A stretch of DNA of 64,000 nucleotides from Acidicapsa dinghuensis (GTDB taxonomy: Bacteria; Acidobacteriota; Terriglobia; Terriglobales; Acidobacteriaceae), in contig NZ_JAGSYH010000001.1 of NCBI RefSeq assembly GCF_025685685.1, forward strand, positions 124,001 through 188,000, in the 5' to 3' direction. Of this stretch, positions 25,420 through 34,138 are shown one piece after another; the stretch's first letter is position 1; each line of letters begins with the position of its first letter. Position numbers and translations under genes: made by a program. The notes beneath the pieces were generated by a model. The model worked only from the letters and a program-made list of their open reading frames with translations, did no database searches and was not told the DNA's origin.

Positions 25420-26358
25420 ATGGAGGACCACCGCTACGAACGCCAAGTGAGGTCAGCCGAGGGAAAGCACGTTACTCGGTACACCGCGATAGATCCTGCC
25501 GACGAAGCGATCAGTTGCACCTGCGGCAAGCCGGAATGCACGCGCGCTCGTCTACGTCCATTTCGCCAACATATCGCCGGATTGCATGAGTTGCTTTCCC
25601 GTCTGATGTCTGAGGAGATGGCGGTCTCAGAGTCATCAGGATGGTTCGGAGTGCTTTACGGTTTACGCATGGCGGCGAGCATTGAGGACGTAATCGCTGA
25701 TACAGGATATGTCGAAGATCCTCTGGTATTCGAATTCTGCGAGCCAACGATTGACTACGAAAACGCTCAAAGCGAGATGGCATCCAAATATGTTGCAGGG
25801 GCGACGATTTTCAACTTCCTTTGGCTAGCTTACGAGTCGGCGGTTGCTCTTGCGGCCCCGAATGAACTCGTTGGACTTTTGAAGGGAGAGCGCCTAGGGG
25901 AACGCGGACGGCGGCTATTCGAAGCGCGCCCCGACCTCTCGGATCGCTTTGCAGGTTTGAAGGACCTCGTTCGCCTTGCGGTGTACGAGTGCAGGCAAGG
26001 TGAATTGCTCGACAAGCGCCTGGATCGATTGAAGACTCGATTTTCGGGCCACAACTTCATTACAGCGGCCGAAATTTGCCGAGAGTTCAGAAACTTTCTC
26101 TTCCATGGTGAGGACCAAGTTCCTGACCACGAAGATTGGGGCTCTCAGATTGTGTCGCGCTGTCGGCTATATCGGTTCTACACTGTCTCGCGGCTGCTTC
26201 TGTATCTAATCCAGGCAATCGCATGGATCGAACTTGGCGAGGCGAACGATTTGATTGAACCCTTGCGTGGGCATCGCGCTATCCCACTCCGGACAGCTCT
26301 CGAAGAGCTGCAGTTTTCTACTTCGAAATCTCTTCGAGTTGCTATCGATATGGCGTGA
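25420..26358 (+). CDS. HEPN-like protein with R-x4-H motif
   Basis: A 312-aa protein with a good GGGAGG ribosome-binding site before ATG 25420. The N-terminus has a small cysteine cluster (CTCGKPEC, residues 33-40) that may bind zinc. The middle and C-terminus are helical and contain REFRNFLFHGED: R224-N-x3-H229, which fits the HEPN ribonuclease motif R-x(4-6)-H. HEPN RNases cut RNA in abortive-infection and toxin-antitoxin systems. It is divergent from the PLD-helicase gene and lies at the right edge of the Dnd island, so it could be an effector released on infection. The family call rests on one motif. Confidence 0.55.
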   Translation: MEDHRYERQVRSAEGKHVTRYTAIDPADEAISCTCGKPECTRARLRPFRQHIAGLHELLSRLMSEEMAVSESSGWFGVLYGLRMAASIEDVIADTGYVEDPLVFEFCEPTIDYENAQSEMASKYVAGATIFNFLWLAYESAVALAAPNELVGLLKGERLGERGRRLFEARPDLSDRFAGLKDLVRLAVYECRQGELLDKRLDRLKTRFSGHNFITAAEICREFRNFLFHGEDQVPDHEDWGSQIVSRCRLYRFYTVSRLLLYLIQAIAWIELGEANDLIEPLRGHRAIPLRTALEELQFSTSKSLRVAIDMA

Positions 26359-26681
26359 CCAATCGCACTTTCAACTGTTGAATAGACCTAAGTTTGAGTG
26401 CTGTCCTGACCTAGTGAAAGGCAAAAGCCAGAACTTCTAAGGGGAGCTCCGCCCCTCGCGCCCGCAAGGGGTTTCCCCAGGCTTCCGCGCTTCGCTTGTG
26501 CAGCCCTCCGCTTCGCTCCGCCCTTTCCACTCCCGCTTCGCTTCGTTTCAAGGGTGGGAGATCCCCCTCCCCCTGCGCTTGCTACCCCCCGCCTTCGCCA
26601 GGAGGCGTTCGGCATGTATGTACACGCCGCCGCCCGATTTAAGGGCAAAGGCTAGTGCAACAGCCCAAGGAGGAAGCACCC
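26359..26681. other. GC-rich non-coding leader upstream of ardC
   Basis: Contains clustered short repeats such as CGCTTCGCTT and GCTTCGCTCCG and C-rich tracts between about 26440 and 26610, ending in AAGGAGG (26667-26673), the ribosome-binding site of the next gene. Such sequence is common before plasmid or ICE backbone genes. No gene is supported in it. Confidence 0.5.
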
Positions 26682-27596
26682 ATGAACACCACCGTCACAG
26701 CCGTCAACCTGTCCAGCACGAACACAAACAAGCAGCAGAAGCAGACCGCGAAAGAAGTAATCGCGGCCAACGTGCAAGCCCTGATCGAGCAGTTGGAGCA
26801 GGGACACTCCGAAACTCTCACCGCCTACCTGACCGCAATGGGCAGGTTTCACACTTACAGTTTTGGCAACATTCTGGAGATTGCACGGCAGAAACCGGAC
26901 GCAACCCGCGTTGCCGGCCTCCACGCGTGGAACCAGCTTGGCCGCAAGGTCAAGAAGGGTGAGCACGGCATCCGCATTCTCGCTCCTGTGATCGGAATTC
27001 GCCGCAAGAAGGACGAGGAAGCCGAAAAGGACGTCCGCACCCAGAATCAGGCCGTTTTGATAGGATTCCGCGCTGCCTATGTCTTCGACGTGAGTCAGAC
27101 GGAAGGCAAGGAGCTTCCCGAATTCTCCGAGCGCGTCTCCGGCTGCGCCGGAGAGTACCGCGACCGCCTTGTGGATTTTGTTATTGCTCAGGGCATCGCA
27201 CTGGAATTCAAAGAGAGCATTGCACCTGCCCTTGGAATGAGCTACGGAGGCAAGATCGCCTTACTCCCTGGCCAGTCTTCCGCCGAGGAGTTCTCAACCC
27301 TTGTGCATGAATTGGCGCATGAGATGTTGCACAAAGCCGAACGCCGCACAGCCACCACCAAGACCGTACGCGAAACCGAGGCCGAGGCCGTGGCCTTTGT
27401 GGTCGGAAAGACCATTGGCCTTGAAACCGGCAGGGCATCGGCGGATTACATCCAGCTGTATCACGGAAACGTCGCCCTGCTTACCGAGAGCTTGGAAGTG
27501 ATCCAGAAAACTTCCGCCGTGATTCTCTCCGCAATCGAAAAATCCGAAGCGGTGACAGTCGAAGATCCGGAGCCGGAACTGGCGCAAGCCAGCTAA
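26682..27596 (+). CDS. ardC: ArdC-like antirestriction protein
   Basis: A 304-aa protein. The N-terminal ssDNA-binding ArdC domain has FHTYSFGNILEI and ATRVAGLHAWNQLGRKVKKGEHGI (about residues 45-90). The C-terminal metallopeptidase-like domain has the zinc motif HELAHEMLH (about residues 205-213) with a downstream glutamate in ETEAEAVAF. ArdC proteins protect incoming single-stranded plasmid DNA from host restriction. ATG 26682 follows a strong AAGGAGG; the upstream ATG-less extension is discarded. It opens the mobilisation module and is directly beside a Dnd defence island. Confidence 0.88.
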   Translation: MNTTVTAVNLSSTNTNKQQKQTAKEVIAANVQALIEQLEQGHSETLTAYLTAMGRFHTYSFGNILEIARQKPDATRVAGLHAWNQLGRKVKKGEHGIRILAPVIGIRRKKDEEAEKDVRTQNQAVLIGFRAAYVFDVSQTEGKELPEFSERVSGCAGEYRDRLVDFVIAQGIALEFKESIAPALGMSYGGKIALLPGQSSAEEFSTLVHELAHEMLHKAERRTATTKTVRETEAEAVAFVVGKTIGLETGRASADYIQLYHGNVALLTESLEVIQKTSAVILSAIEKSEAVTVEDPEPELAQAS

Positions 27597-27675
27597 CCGC
27601 GACCTGGAAGATGCGGACGGCCCCGCGCCGTCCGCTCAACTCCCCGCAAACCCAACCGCTCAAAGAGAGCAATCC

Positions 27676-27905
27676 ATGAACACGAACACCGCGACTGAAT
27701 ACCGAAACCTTCCCCTCGCCGTCCTCACCGAGTCCGCCACCAACCCACGCCGCACTTTTGAAGATTCCGCCCTCAAGGAATTGGTCGAAAACATCCGAGC
27801 CAGGGCGTTCTCTCGCCCCTGTTGGTACGGCCTCTTACCGAGGATGGCTTCGAGATTGTGTTCGGCGAGCTGCGTTACCGCAAATTGGATGTGGATGCGA
27901 TTTAG
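27676..27905 (+). pseudogene. parB: ParB N-terminal fragment with a frameshift
   Basis: The frame from ATG 27676 encodes NLPLAVLTESATNPRRTF...LKELVENIRA, the start of a ParB/Srx nuclease domain. At about 27800 one base seems missing: the second frame continues QGVLSPLLVRP, TEDGFEIVFGELRY, restoring the ParB sequence up to the stop at 27903-27905. The rest of the protein (HTH and dimerisation domain) is absent. It is therefore doubly disrupted. ParB relatives next to ArdC are usual on plasmids and ICEs. Confidence 0.8.
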
Positions 27906-28822
27906 GAGAAAGGTTAAGCAAGATCGAGACCAAACCCTGCAAGAGAGTAGCAGAATAACGACCAATCAATGACCAATGTCCCGGAACCTGGCAAGAACAG
28001 TACCGCATTTTGACGCGCTGCTGCCCGTCTTAGTCGGACGGCACTATCCTCACTGAAATTCGTCCCTCGCCTCTGATACCGGAAAGGTCGCAACGAGGCC
28101 GGCATGTGTCCAGAGCTATTTTCGCTTTAGAAAATAGCCGCGATGCTGTTAGCGAGCGGGAAGCTCCGAACGAGCATTTCCCTCGATCGAATCCCGTCGC
28201 TTCTCTGTTTCGGTGTCGGGCCCCCGAAGAATCTAGGTCTAGTGCGAACCGGGGAAGGTGGGGTAGAGGGGCGTGGGGAGAGGGGGCGCGTCTCCCCACA
28301 AACGTCTATGCGTTAGTTGCTGGAGGAGTTGGCTATGTGACCTGCTGACCGCGCGGAAACCGCGGCAAGAGCGAGACCGTTGGAGGCGCTTGCAGTTTAT
28401 CGTGATTCTCTCTGTGACATTTTCCGTTCATGAAACAAAAAGTCGCGGTGTTCTGATCGCGCCGCTCTGGTCAGGGCCGGAGGAAGGACATCCGTATTTG
28501 TCGCACCGGTGGCGAGACAAATGCGGTGGGGTTCAGACAGGGCGAAATCGAGATGGATTGGGGTTTTCCGGTATCGCCAATCGCAGCGCGCTGCTATGCA
28601 GCGGGTGGAGGATTGACACGTCATCCCCGAATGGGATGGCCTGGACCTCGATATGTGAACACATGGTTTTTGAGAGACTTGAGGGAATCGGCTTCTCGTT
28701 TGTAAACAGGCCGGCTTCGTGAAGCCTATAAATGTGAACATCTTTGGATTGAGCAGGTTAGACCGTCCTCATTTGACATGGGACGAAGCTCGGGGTTAGC
28801 TTGCGTGTAAGGCGACGGCACG
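27906..28822. other. Non-coding region that may contain oriT
   Basis: About 0.9 kb between the parB remnant and the mobilisation genes. It holds a perfect inverted repeat at 28115-28138 and a G-rich tract near 28254-28285. No open frame here has recognisable similarity. Position before the RHH protein, coupling protein and relaxase genes is where a transfer origin is expected; a nic site was not identified. Confidence 0.45.
28115..28138. repeat. Perfect inverted repeat, 9-bp arms, 6-nt loop
   Basis: GCTATTTTC at 28115-28123 and its exact reverse complement GAAAATAGC at 28130-28138. AT-rich hairpins of this type occur in transfer origins and in terminators; no T-run follows. Confidence 0.7.
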
Positions 28823-29230
28823 ATGTCTTCCCCCGAATCCAGACCGCCTTCTTTGGTCCCTCCAGCTGTGCCGTCTTCCCGCGCAGGTGAGAGTTTTCGG
28901 GCCAAATCCATCGCCACGCGGATCACCGAGGCAGAGTTCACGGAGATTGAAGCAGCTGCCTCGGCCGAGGGGAAGAAGGTCTCCGAATGGCTCCGCGAGG
29001 TGGCCCTTGCCAAGTGCCGTGCACAGCAATCCGGCGGCACGGACCCTGTCCTGCTCGCAGAGTTGATGGCGATGCGGAACCTGCTCGTGAACCTGTTTTC
29101 CTCCGCCTCGAAGGGTCCGCTCACCGACGAGTCTATCCGTAAGATGACAGCGTATGCGGATTCGATAAAGCTCCAGAAAGCTGAAGAATTTCTCGCAAGC
29201 CGAAAGGAAGGAAAGACAGGGAAGATCTAG
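28823..29230 (+). CDS. Ribbon-helix-helix mobilisation accessory (MobC-like) protein
   Basis: A 135-aa protein. After a Pro/Ser-rich leader, residues about 30-65 (IATRITEAEFTEIEAAASAEGKK then VSEWLREVAL) form a ribbon-helix-helix DNA-binding domain like those of MobC/TraY-type relaxosome proteins. A helical C-terminus follows (LLAELMAMRNLLVNLF). It would bind near oriT and help the relaxase nick. It is followed after 11 bp by the coupling-protein gene, which fits a mobilisation operon. Confidence 0.75.
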   Translation: MSSPESRPPSLVPPAVPSSRAGESFRAKSIATRITEAEFTEIEAAASAEGKKVSEWLREVALAKCRAQQSGGTDPVLLAELMAMRNLLVNLFSSASKGPLTDESIRKMTAYADSIKLQKAEEFLASRKEGKTGKI

Positions 29231-29241
29231 GAGGTCACACT

Positions 29242-31197
29242 TTGCCGCCGCTCGGATTTCCTCGCAAGTCCCTCTCCATATTCGTCCTCCTTCTGGGCCT
29301 GTTGTTCGTGCTGCCCGCGATCCCACTACTTGGTTCCCTGACATTCCTGATTGAGCCGCCGCTGCAACGGCACTACCTGCTCCCCTACCTCGAAAGCTCG
29401 ACGATCTTCCGTCGAAGCAGCCCAACGACCCCGATTGCCTGGCTTTACAAGGTCGCGCCGGGCCGACATCGCACTCTGCTTCAGGACCGCGACGTTCAGG
29501 CTGAAACCCGAGCGAAGCTGGGTCTCGGCCTCTCAACTGCGGCTCATGACGAGGGCTGGACGGGCATCGAAGCGGGTACGCCGGAGAAAGTGGACTCTGC
29601 GAAATTGCATGCGGTACTGCAGGCGGGCATCTTCAACGGTCACAGTGCCAGGTGGATTATCGGGGAACCTCTAGTACTTGGCTTCCTTGCAGTTGTGGCA
29701 TTCGCAATCGTGGTCGTCGCTATTAAGCGAAGATTGAGTTCGCCGAGGCGAGAAGAGGAGCGGCATGGACGGAGGACCAAGGGGCCTGAGCTGGTTTCAC
29801 CAGCGGAGTGGAACGGTCGGCTTCGGCCAGATGGTCTCCGGTTTCGGTTGCACAGAACTTCCCTTGGGATTCGCAGAAATCTCGAATCGAACCACATTTT
29901 GATCATGGGCGACAGTGGAAGCGGGAAGACCTCCGCAATGCGCCAAATACTTCGACAAGTATCGTCCCGGCAAGCCGTCGCGGTCGTATACGACCCAGCT
30001 CTGGAGTTCACACCCGAGTTCTATTCGCCAGAGCGGGGCGACATTATTCTGAATCCTCTGGACGCCAGGTGCCCCTATTGGGATATCGCGGAGGAATCCG
30101 AATCCGACGACGCCAACGCCGCTATGGCGGCCGCTCTCTTTCCAGACAAGGACTTCGAGAAGGACTATTTCACCGACGCTCCCCGCCGTGTCTTTACATT
30201 CCTGATGCGCAGTAGGCCGAGCCCTCAGCAGTTGATCGCGTGGATGAGCGATTCCGACCAAATAGAAGCAATGGCGAAAGGCACCCCCTACGCGTCATTC
30301 CTTGACCCTGGTGCCCCTGCTCAGAGAGGGGGCGTGCTTTCAAGTTTCAATATGATCGCCGACAGCCTGGAACTCCTGCCCTCTAACGACGCCGCGCGTC
30401 CAGTTTATTCCTCGGGTCGCTGGAACAACGAACGAAGCGGGTGGATATTCCTCACTTCTAGCCCGGCCTCTCGACAGAAGATTCTGCCTCTTCATAGTGC
30501 ATGGCTGGATATGCTGATCCTCCGCACAATGGAGCGCGCGATCCCGACTGCCACACCCGTCTGGTTTGTTCTTGATGAAGTTGCGAGCCTCAATAAGCTT
30601 CCTCAGCTTCATACGGCTGTGACCGAAGCTCGCAAATCCGGCAATCCAGTAGTGCTCGGATTCCAAGGTCGTAGCCAAATCGAGAAGAGGTACGGCAAGG
30701 ACGCTGAGACAATGCTGTCCCAGCCAGCTACAAAGGTCTTTCTGAAGACTTCGGAGCCGCACTCTTCGAAGTGGGTTTCGGATGCGATTGGGGAGATCGA
30801 AGTGGAGCGCCTAAAGGAGTCGCGGCGGCACAGCTTGCTGCCTAGTAGCCGTCAATACACCATGGAGATCGCAAACAAGCCGCTTGTGATGGCTTCGGAA
30901 ATTGCTGGATTGGAACCACTGAACGGTTATGTCAAAGAAGAGAATCTCGTGGCCAAGGTCCGTTTTGCATACATCAAGGCTATTGCCCGCCAGCCAGCGT
31001 TTCTCGAAAGAGCAGTTCCGCCTCCTCCGAAGCCAACGATCATAAGAGAGACCGCTCCATCAATCGCTCAGGACACTGTCATCCCGATGCCATCGAAAGA
31101 TCCCGACGGCAGGCGCGGTATGTTCCCCCTTGCTCAGCAGCGGCAGATCGTGAATGCCGAGCCCGCCGAATGGCAAGAATCCCAATGGATCGACTGA
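29242..31197 (+). CDS. Type IV coupling protein (TraD/VirD4-like)
   Basis: A 651-aa ATPase started by TTG 29242, preceded by AGGAGG. Two transmembrane helices lie near residues 10-35 and 135-155. The P-loop is MGDSGSGKTSAMRQ (about residue 224), with Walker B WFVLDEVASL near residue 440 and the QGRSQIEKRYG motif after it. Such hexameric ATPases at the inner membrane pass the relaxase-DNA complex to a type IV secretion channel. No channel genes (virB4, virB6 and others) are present nearby, so it would need a helper element. It sits between the RHH gene and the relaxase gene. Confidence 0.9.
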   Translation: MPPLGFPRKSLSIFVLLLGLLFVLPAIPLLGSLTFLIEPPLQRHYLLPYLESSTIFRRSSPTTPIAWLYKVAPGRHRTLLQDRDVQAETRAKLGLGLSTAAHDEGWTGIEAGTPEKVDSAKLHAVLQAGIFNGHSARWIIGEPLVLGFLAVVAFAIVVVAIKRRLSSPRREEERHGRRTKGPELVSPAEWNGRLRPDGLRFRLHRTSLGIRRNLESNHILIMGDSGSGKTSAMRQILRQVSSRQAVAVVYDPALEFTPEFYSPERGDIILNPLDARCPYWDIAEESESDDANAAMAAALFPDKDFEKDYFTDAPRRVFTFLMRSRPSPQQLIAWMSDSDQIEAMAKGTPYASFLDPGAPAQRGGVLSSFNMIADSLELLPSNDAARPVYSSGRWNNERSGWIFLTSSPASRQKILPLHSAWLDMLILRTMERAIPTATPVWFVLDEVASLNKLPQLHTAVTEARKSGNPVVLGFQGRSQIEKRYGKDAETMLSQPATKVFLKTSEPHSSKWVSDAIGEIEVERLKESRRHSLLPSSRQYTMEIANKPLVMASEIAGLEPLNGYVKEENLVAKVRFAYIKAIARQPAFLERAVPPPPKPTIIRETAPSIAQDTVIPMPSKDPDGRRGMFPLAQQRQIVNAEPAEWQESQWID

Positions 31198-31256
31198 ACC
31201 TTAACCACCCGATTTGAAGAGGCTCTGAGATGCATTGAACTCTGGAGTTGAAGAAT

Positions 31257-34022
31257 ATGCTGACCATTTCAAAGGCGCTCTCGGCTGGGCAGGCGCAGAC
31301 GTACCACTCTAAGGAGTTCGCTTCAGAAGAACAGAACTATTGGAGCAAAAACCAGCGCACACATACCGAATGGCGTGGCGGACTCGCTGAAGAGTGGGAT
31401 CTCAAGGGTTCAGTGGGGGCATCTCATTTCGCGCAATTGAGCGAAGGTCAACATCCCGAGACTGGACAACAGCTTATTAAACATCAGCCCGCTCGAACGT
31501 ATGAGAACGAATATGGAAGGCAGATCACTAGCTCCGAACATCGTGCTGGTTGGGATGCGACCTTTTCTGCGCCTAAGTCCGTTTCCTTAACTGCTCTGGT
31601 TGGCGGCGATGATCGAATCCGCGAAGCACATCACGAAAGCGTTCGTATTGCTTTGACAGAATTAGAGCGGTATACGCAGGCCAGAATGGGAAACACACGG
31701 ATTCCGGAAACTACAGGGAAGTTCATAGCGGCGACCTTCGAACACGACACGGCGCGGCCTGTTGAAGGCTATGCGGCGCCGCAACTGCACACCCATGCTG
31801 TCATTTTCAACGTGACAGTCCGCGAGAACGGTCAGGCGAGAGCGCTTCAAGAACGCAGCCTCTTCCAATCGCAGCATTATGTGACGAGCGTTTACCGATC
31901 GGAACTCGCCCTTCGGCTTAAGGATCTTGGTTACACGATTGAGCGGGGGAAGTATGGACAACCGGAAATAAAGGGGTATACGCAGGAATACCTCAATGCC
32001 TCCAGTCCGCGGCGAGAGCAAATCAAGGAACACCTGCAATCAATAGGAATGGAGGGTGCTGGTGCCGCCCAGGTAGCTGCCCACAGAACCCGGGATCAGA
32101 AAGAACTGCTTTCCCCGGAGGACGTTCTGAAGCGGCATCGCGAATTGTCTGCACAATACGGGCATCAACCGGATCGAGTTGTCGCCGAGGCCCGCAAGCA
32201 TGGCCCGACACACTCTCAGCAACCGGAAAAGATCGCCCAACAGGCAGTGACGTACGCTCGCAGTCATGTCTTTGAACGCGCCGCTGTTCGTGACGAACGA
32301 ATGGTCCTACACTCAGCTCTCGATCGTGGAATGGGCCAAATCAGCTTTCAGGATGCGCGAGAGGAACTGCAGCGGCGGGTGAAAGCGGGGGAGTTTCGCA
32401 TACTTGAGCCGCAGGGTGGAGAGCCCGGTCGACGTTACTCAACGGCTGAAATGATTTGGCTTGAGAAGGAAACAATCGCGCGAATTGAGGAGGGCAATCG
32501 ACGCGGTGTGACGAAGCCTCCGCTAGTTCGTTCGGAGACGAGCACTTCGATACTGAAGCATCACCCTGAGATGAATTCCGCGCAACGGACTGCCGTTAGC
32601 GAAATCTTGAATTCGCGAGAACAGGTCATCGGTCTTGACGGCAGAGCAGGAGCTGGGAAAACAACGACCCTCTCGGTTGTTCGCGAGGCAACTGAGGCCG
32701 AAGGCTATCGCATTGAAGGATTCGCACCAACATCTCGTGCGGCGCAGAAACTTGCCGAGGCAGGAATCGAAACCTCAACATTGCAGCGCCACCTCGCTCT
32801 TGGTGAGCAGCCGGACACCAGCGGTCGGCGATTTTACATTCTGGATGAATCCTCGTTGGCATCCACGAAGCAGATGCATGCGTTTGTAAGCCGATTGAAG
32901 GTGAACGACAGAGTGTTGCTAGTGGGAGACACCCGGCAGCACGAATCGGTCGAAGCGGGTCGCCCCTTTGCGCAACTTCAAGAGCACGGAATTAAAACAG
33001 TGCAGCTCGACGAGATCGTGCGACAGCGCGACCCAGCCCTGAAACAGGTTGTAGAGCAATTGGCCCAGGGAGATGTGACGGCAGCCGTAGCCGGCCTAGA
33101 GCGGCAGGGACGAGTCATCGAAATGCCATTGCGGGCAGATCGAATCGCGGCTATCGCACATGAGTACGTGAAGGCTCCTGGCAGTACATTAGTGATTTCG
33201 CCGGATAACCGCTCGCGGACTGAGATCAATGAACGGATTCGTAAGGAACTCCAGGAGCACGGCGCAGTGAGCAGGCAAGAACATCAGGTGATAACGCTCG
33301 TCTCTCGCCAAGACTTGACCGGTGCCGACCGCAGCTGGGCGCAGAGGTACCAGGTAAACGATGTGTTGCGATATTCGCGCACCTCTGATGAGACCGGAAT
33401 CAAAAAAGGGGAGTACACGCGCGTCACAAGCATAGACACGCGCAGCAACTTGCTAACCGTCTTACGGGTGGATGGGAGTGAACGCACGTATGATCCGCGC
33501 CGGCACACCGGAGTATCGGTCTACCGTGATGAGCAGCGAGCTTTCTCCGTCGGCGATCGGGTTCAGTTCACAGCTCCGAATCAGGATCTAAAAATTGCAA
33601 ACCGGGAGCTTGGAACAATCAAGTCCATTGATGAAAGCGGGAGAATGGCGATTCGGCTTGAGAGCGGGCGGGACTTGCAAATCGATCCGCAGCGCCACCC
33701 GCATCTGGATCATGGTTATGCCGTTACGAGTTATTCCGGTCAAGGGCAAACTGCTGATCGCGTTCTGATCCATGTCGATACCGATCTTCCGGCGAAAGAC
33801 CTGCTTAATAATCGCATGGCATACGTCGCCGTCTCGCGCGGAGCCTCCGACGCCCAAATCTTCACCAATGATCGAAGCCGGCTAGCCGAGGCGTTAAGCC
33901 GAGACGTTTCTCACGAGAGTGCGTATAAGCCGGAGAAGACAATTTCTCCCATGCAACAGGAAGTCGCGCAATCGCCACAACTTCTGCGCACTCGTGGAAT
34001 GGGAGTCGGAATAGGCAGTTAG
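31257..34022 (+). CDS. MobF-family relaxase-helicase (TrwC/TraI-like)
   Basis: A 921-aa protein. The N-terminal relaxase domain has tyrosines near residues 16-25, GWDATFSAPKSVS (motif II) and the metal-binding PQLHTHAVIFNV (motif III). The C-terminal part is an SF1 helicase: Walker A DGRAGAGKTTTL near residue 461, Walker B YILDESSL near 525, VTSYSGQGQTADRV and YVAVSRGASDAQIF. It nicks oriT, stays on the 5' end and unwinds the DNA for transfer. ATG 31257 is preferred to the TTG at 31248. It ends 117 bp before the convergent hipA. It is shorter than F TraI and close in size to TrwC. Confidence 0.92.
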   Translation: MLTISKALSAGQAQTYHSKEFASEEQNYWSKNQRTHTEWRGGLAEEWDLKGSVGASHFAQLSEGQHPETGQQLIKHQPARTYENEYGRQITSSEHRAGWDATFSAPKSVSLTALVGGDDRIREAHHESVRIALTELERYTQARMGNTRIPETTGKFIAATFEHDTARPVEGYAAPQLHTHAVIFNVTVRENGQARALQERSLFQSQHYVTSVYRSELALRLKDLGYTIERGKYGQPEIKGYTQEYLNASSPRREQIKEHLQSIGMEGAGAAQVAAHRTRDQKELLSPEDVLKRHRELSAQYGHQPDRVVAEARKHGPTHSQQPEKIAQQAVTYARSHVFERAAVRDERMVLHSALDRGMGQISFQDAREELQRRVKAGEFRILEPQGGEPGRRYSTAEMIWLEKETIARIEEGNRRGVTKPPLVRSETSTSILKHHPEMNSAQRTAVSEILNSREQVIGLDGRAGAGKTTTLSVVREATEAEGYRIEGFAPTSRAAQKLAEAGIETSTLQRHLALGEQPDTSGRRFYILDESSLASTKQMHAFVSRLKVNDRVLLVGDTRQHESVEAGRPFAQLQEHGIKTVQLDEIVRQRDPALKQVVEQLAQGDVTAAVAGLERQGRVIEMPLRADRIAAIAHEYVKAPGSTLVISPDNRSRTEINERIRKELQEHGAVSRQEHQVITLVSRQDLTGADRSWAQRYQVNDVLRYSRTSDETGIKKGEYTRVTSIDTRSNLLTVLRVDGSERTYDPRRHTGVSVYRDEQRAFSVGDRVQFTAPNQDLKIANRELGTIKSIDESGRMAIRLESGRDLQIDPQRHPHLDHGYAVTSYSGQGQTADRVLIHVDTDLPAKDLLNNRMAYVAVSRGASDAQIFTNDRSRLAEALSRDVSHESAYKPEKTISPMQQEVAQSPQLLRTRGMGVGIGS

Positions 34023-34138
34023 GGCTTGCGCGACCGGAAAGCCACTTCGATGCTCGACGACCAGCGAGGCGACAGATCGCGGCGGTCAATGACGTCGCTT
34101 TTATCCCTTGTCGGGCCGCAAACGTCGATTAGTCCTGA

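Noticed and set aside
26388..26648. Minus-strand frame in the GC-rich leader before ardC
   Set aside because: Low-complexity Gly/Arg/Ala composition from repeats; no coding evidence.
26359..26650. Possible CRISPR array because of clustered short repeats
   Set aside because: Repeats are short, irregular and without uniform spacers; no cas genes are present.
28273..28741. Overlapping frames of 114-149 codons in the presumed oriT region
   Set aside because: They oppose each other, lack good start signals and show no domain.
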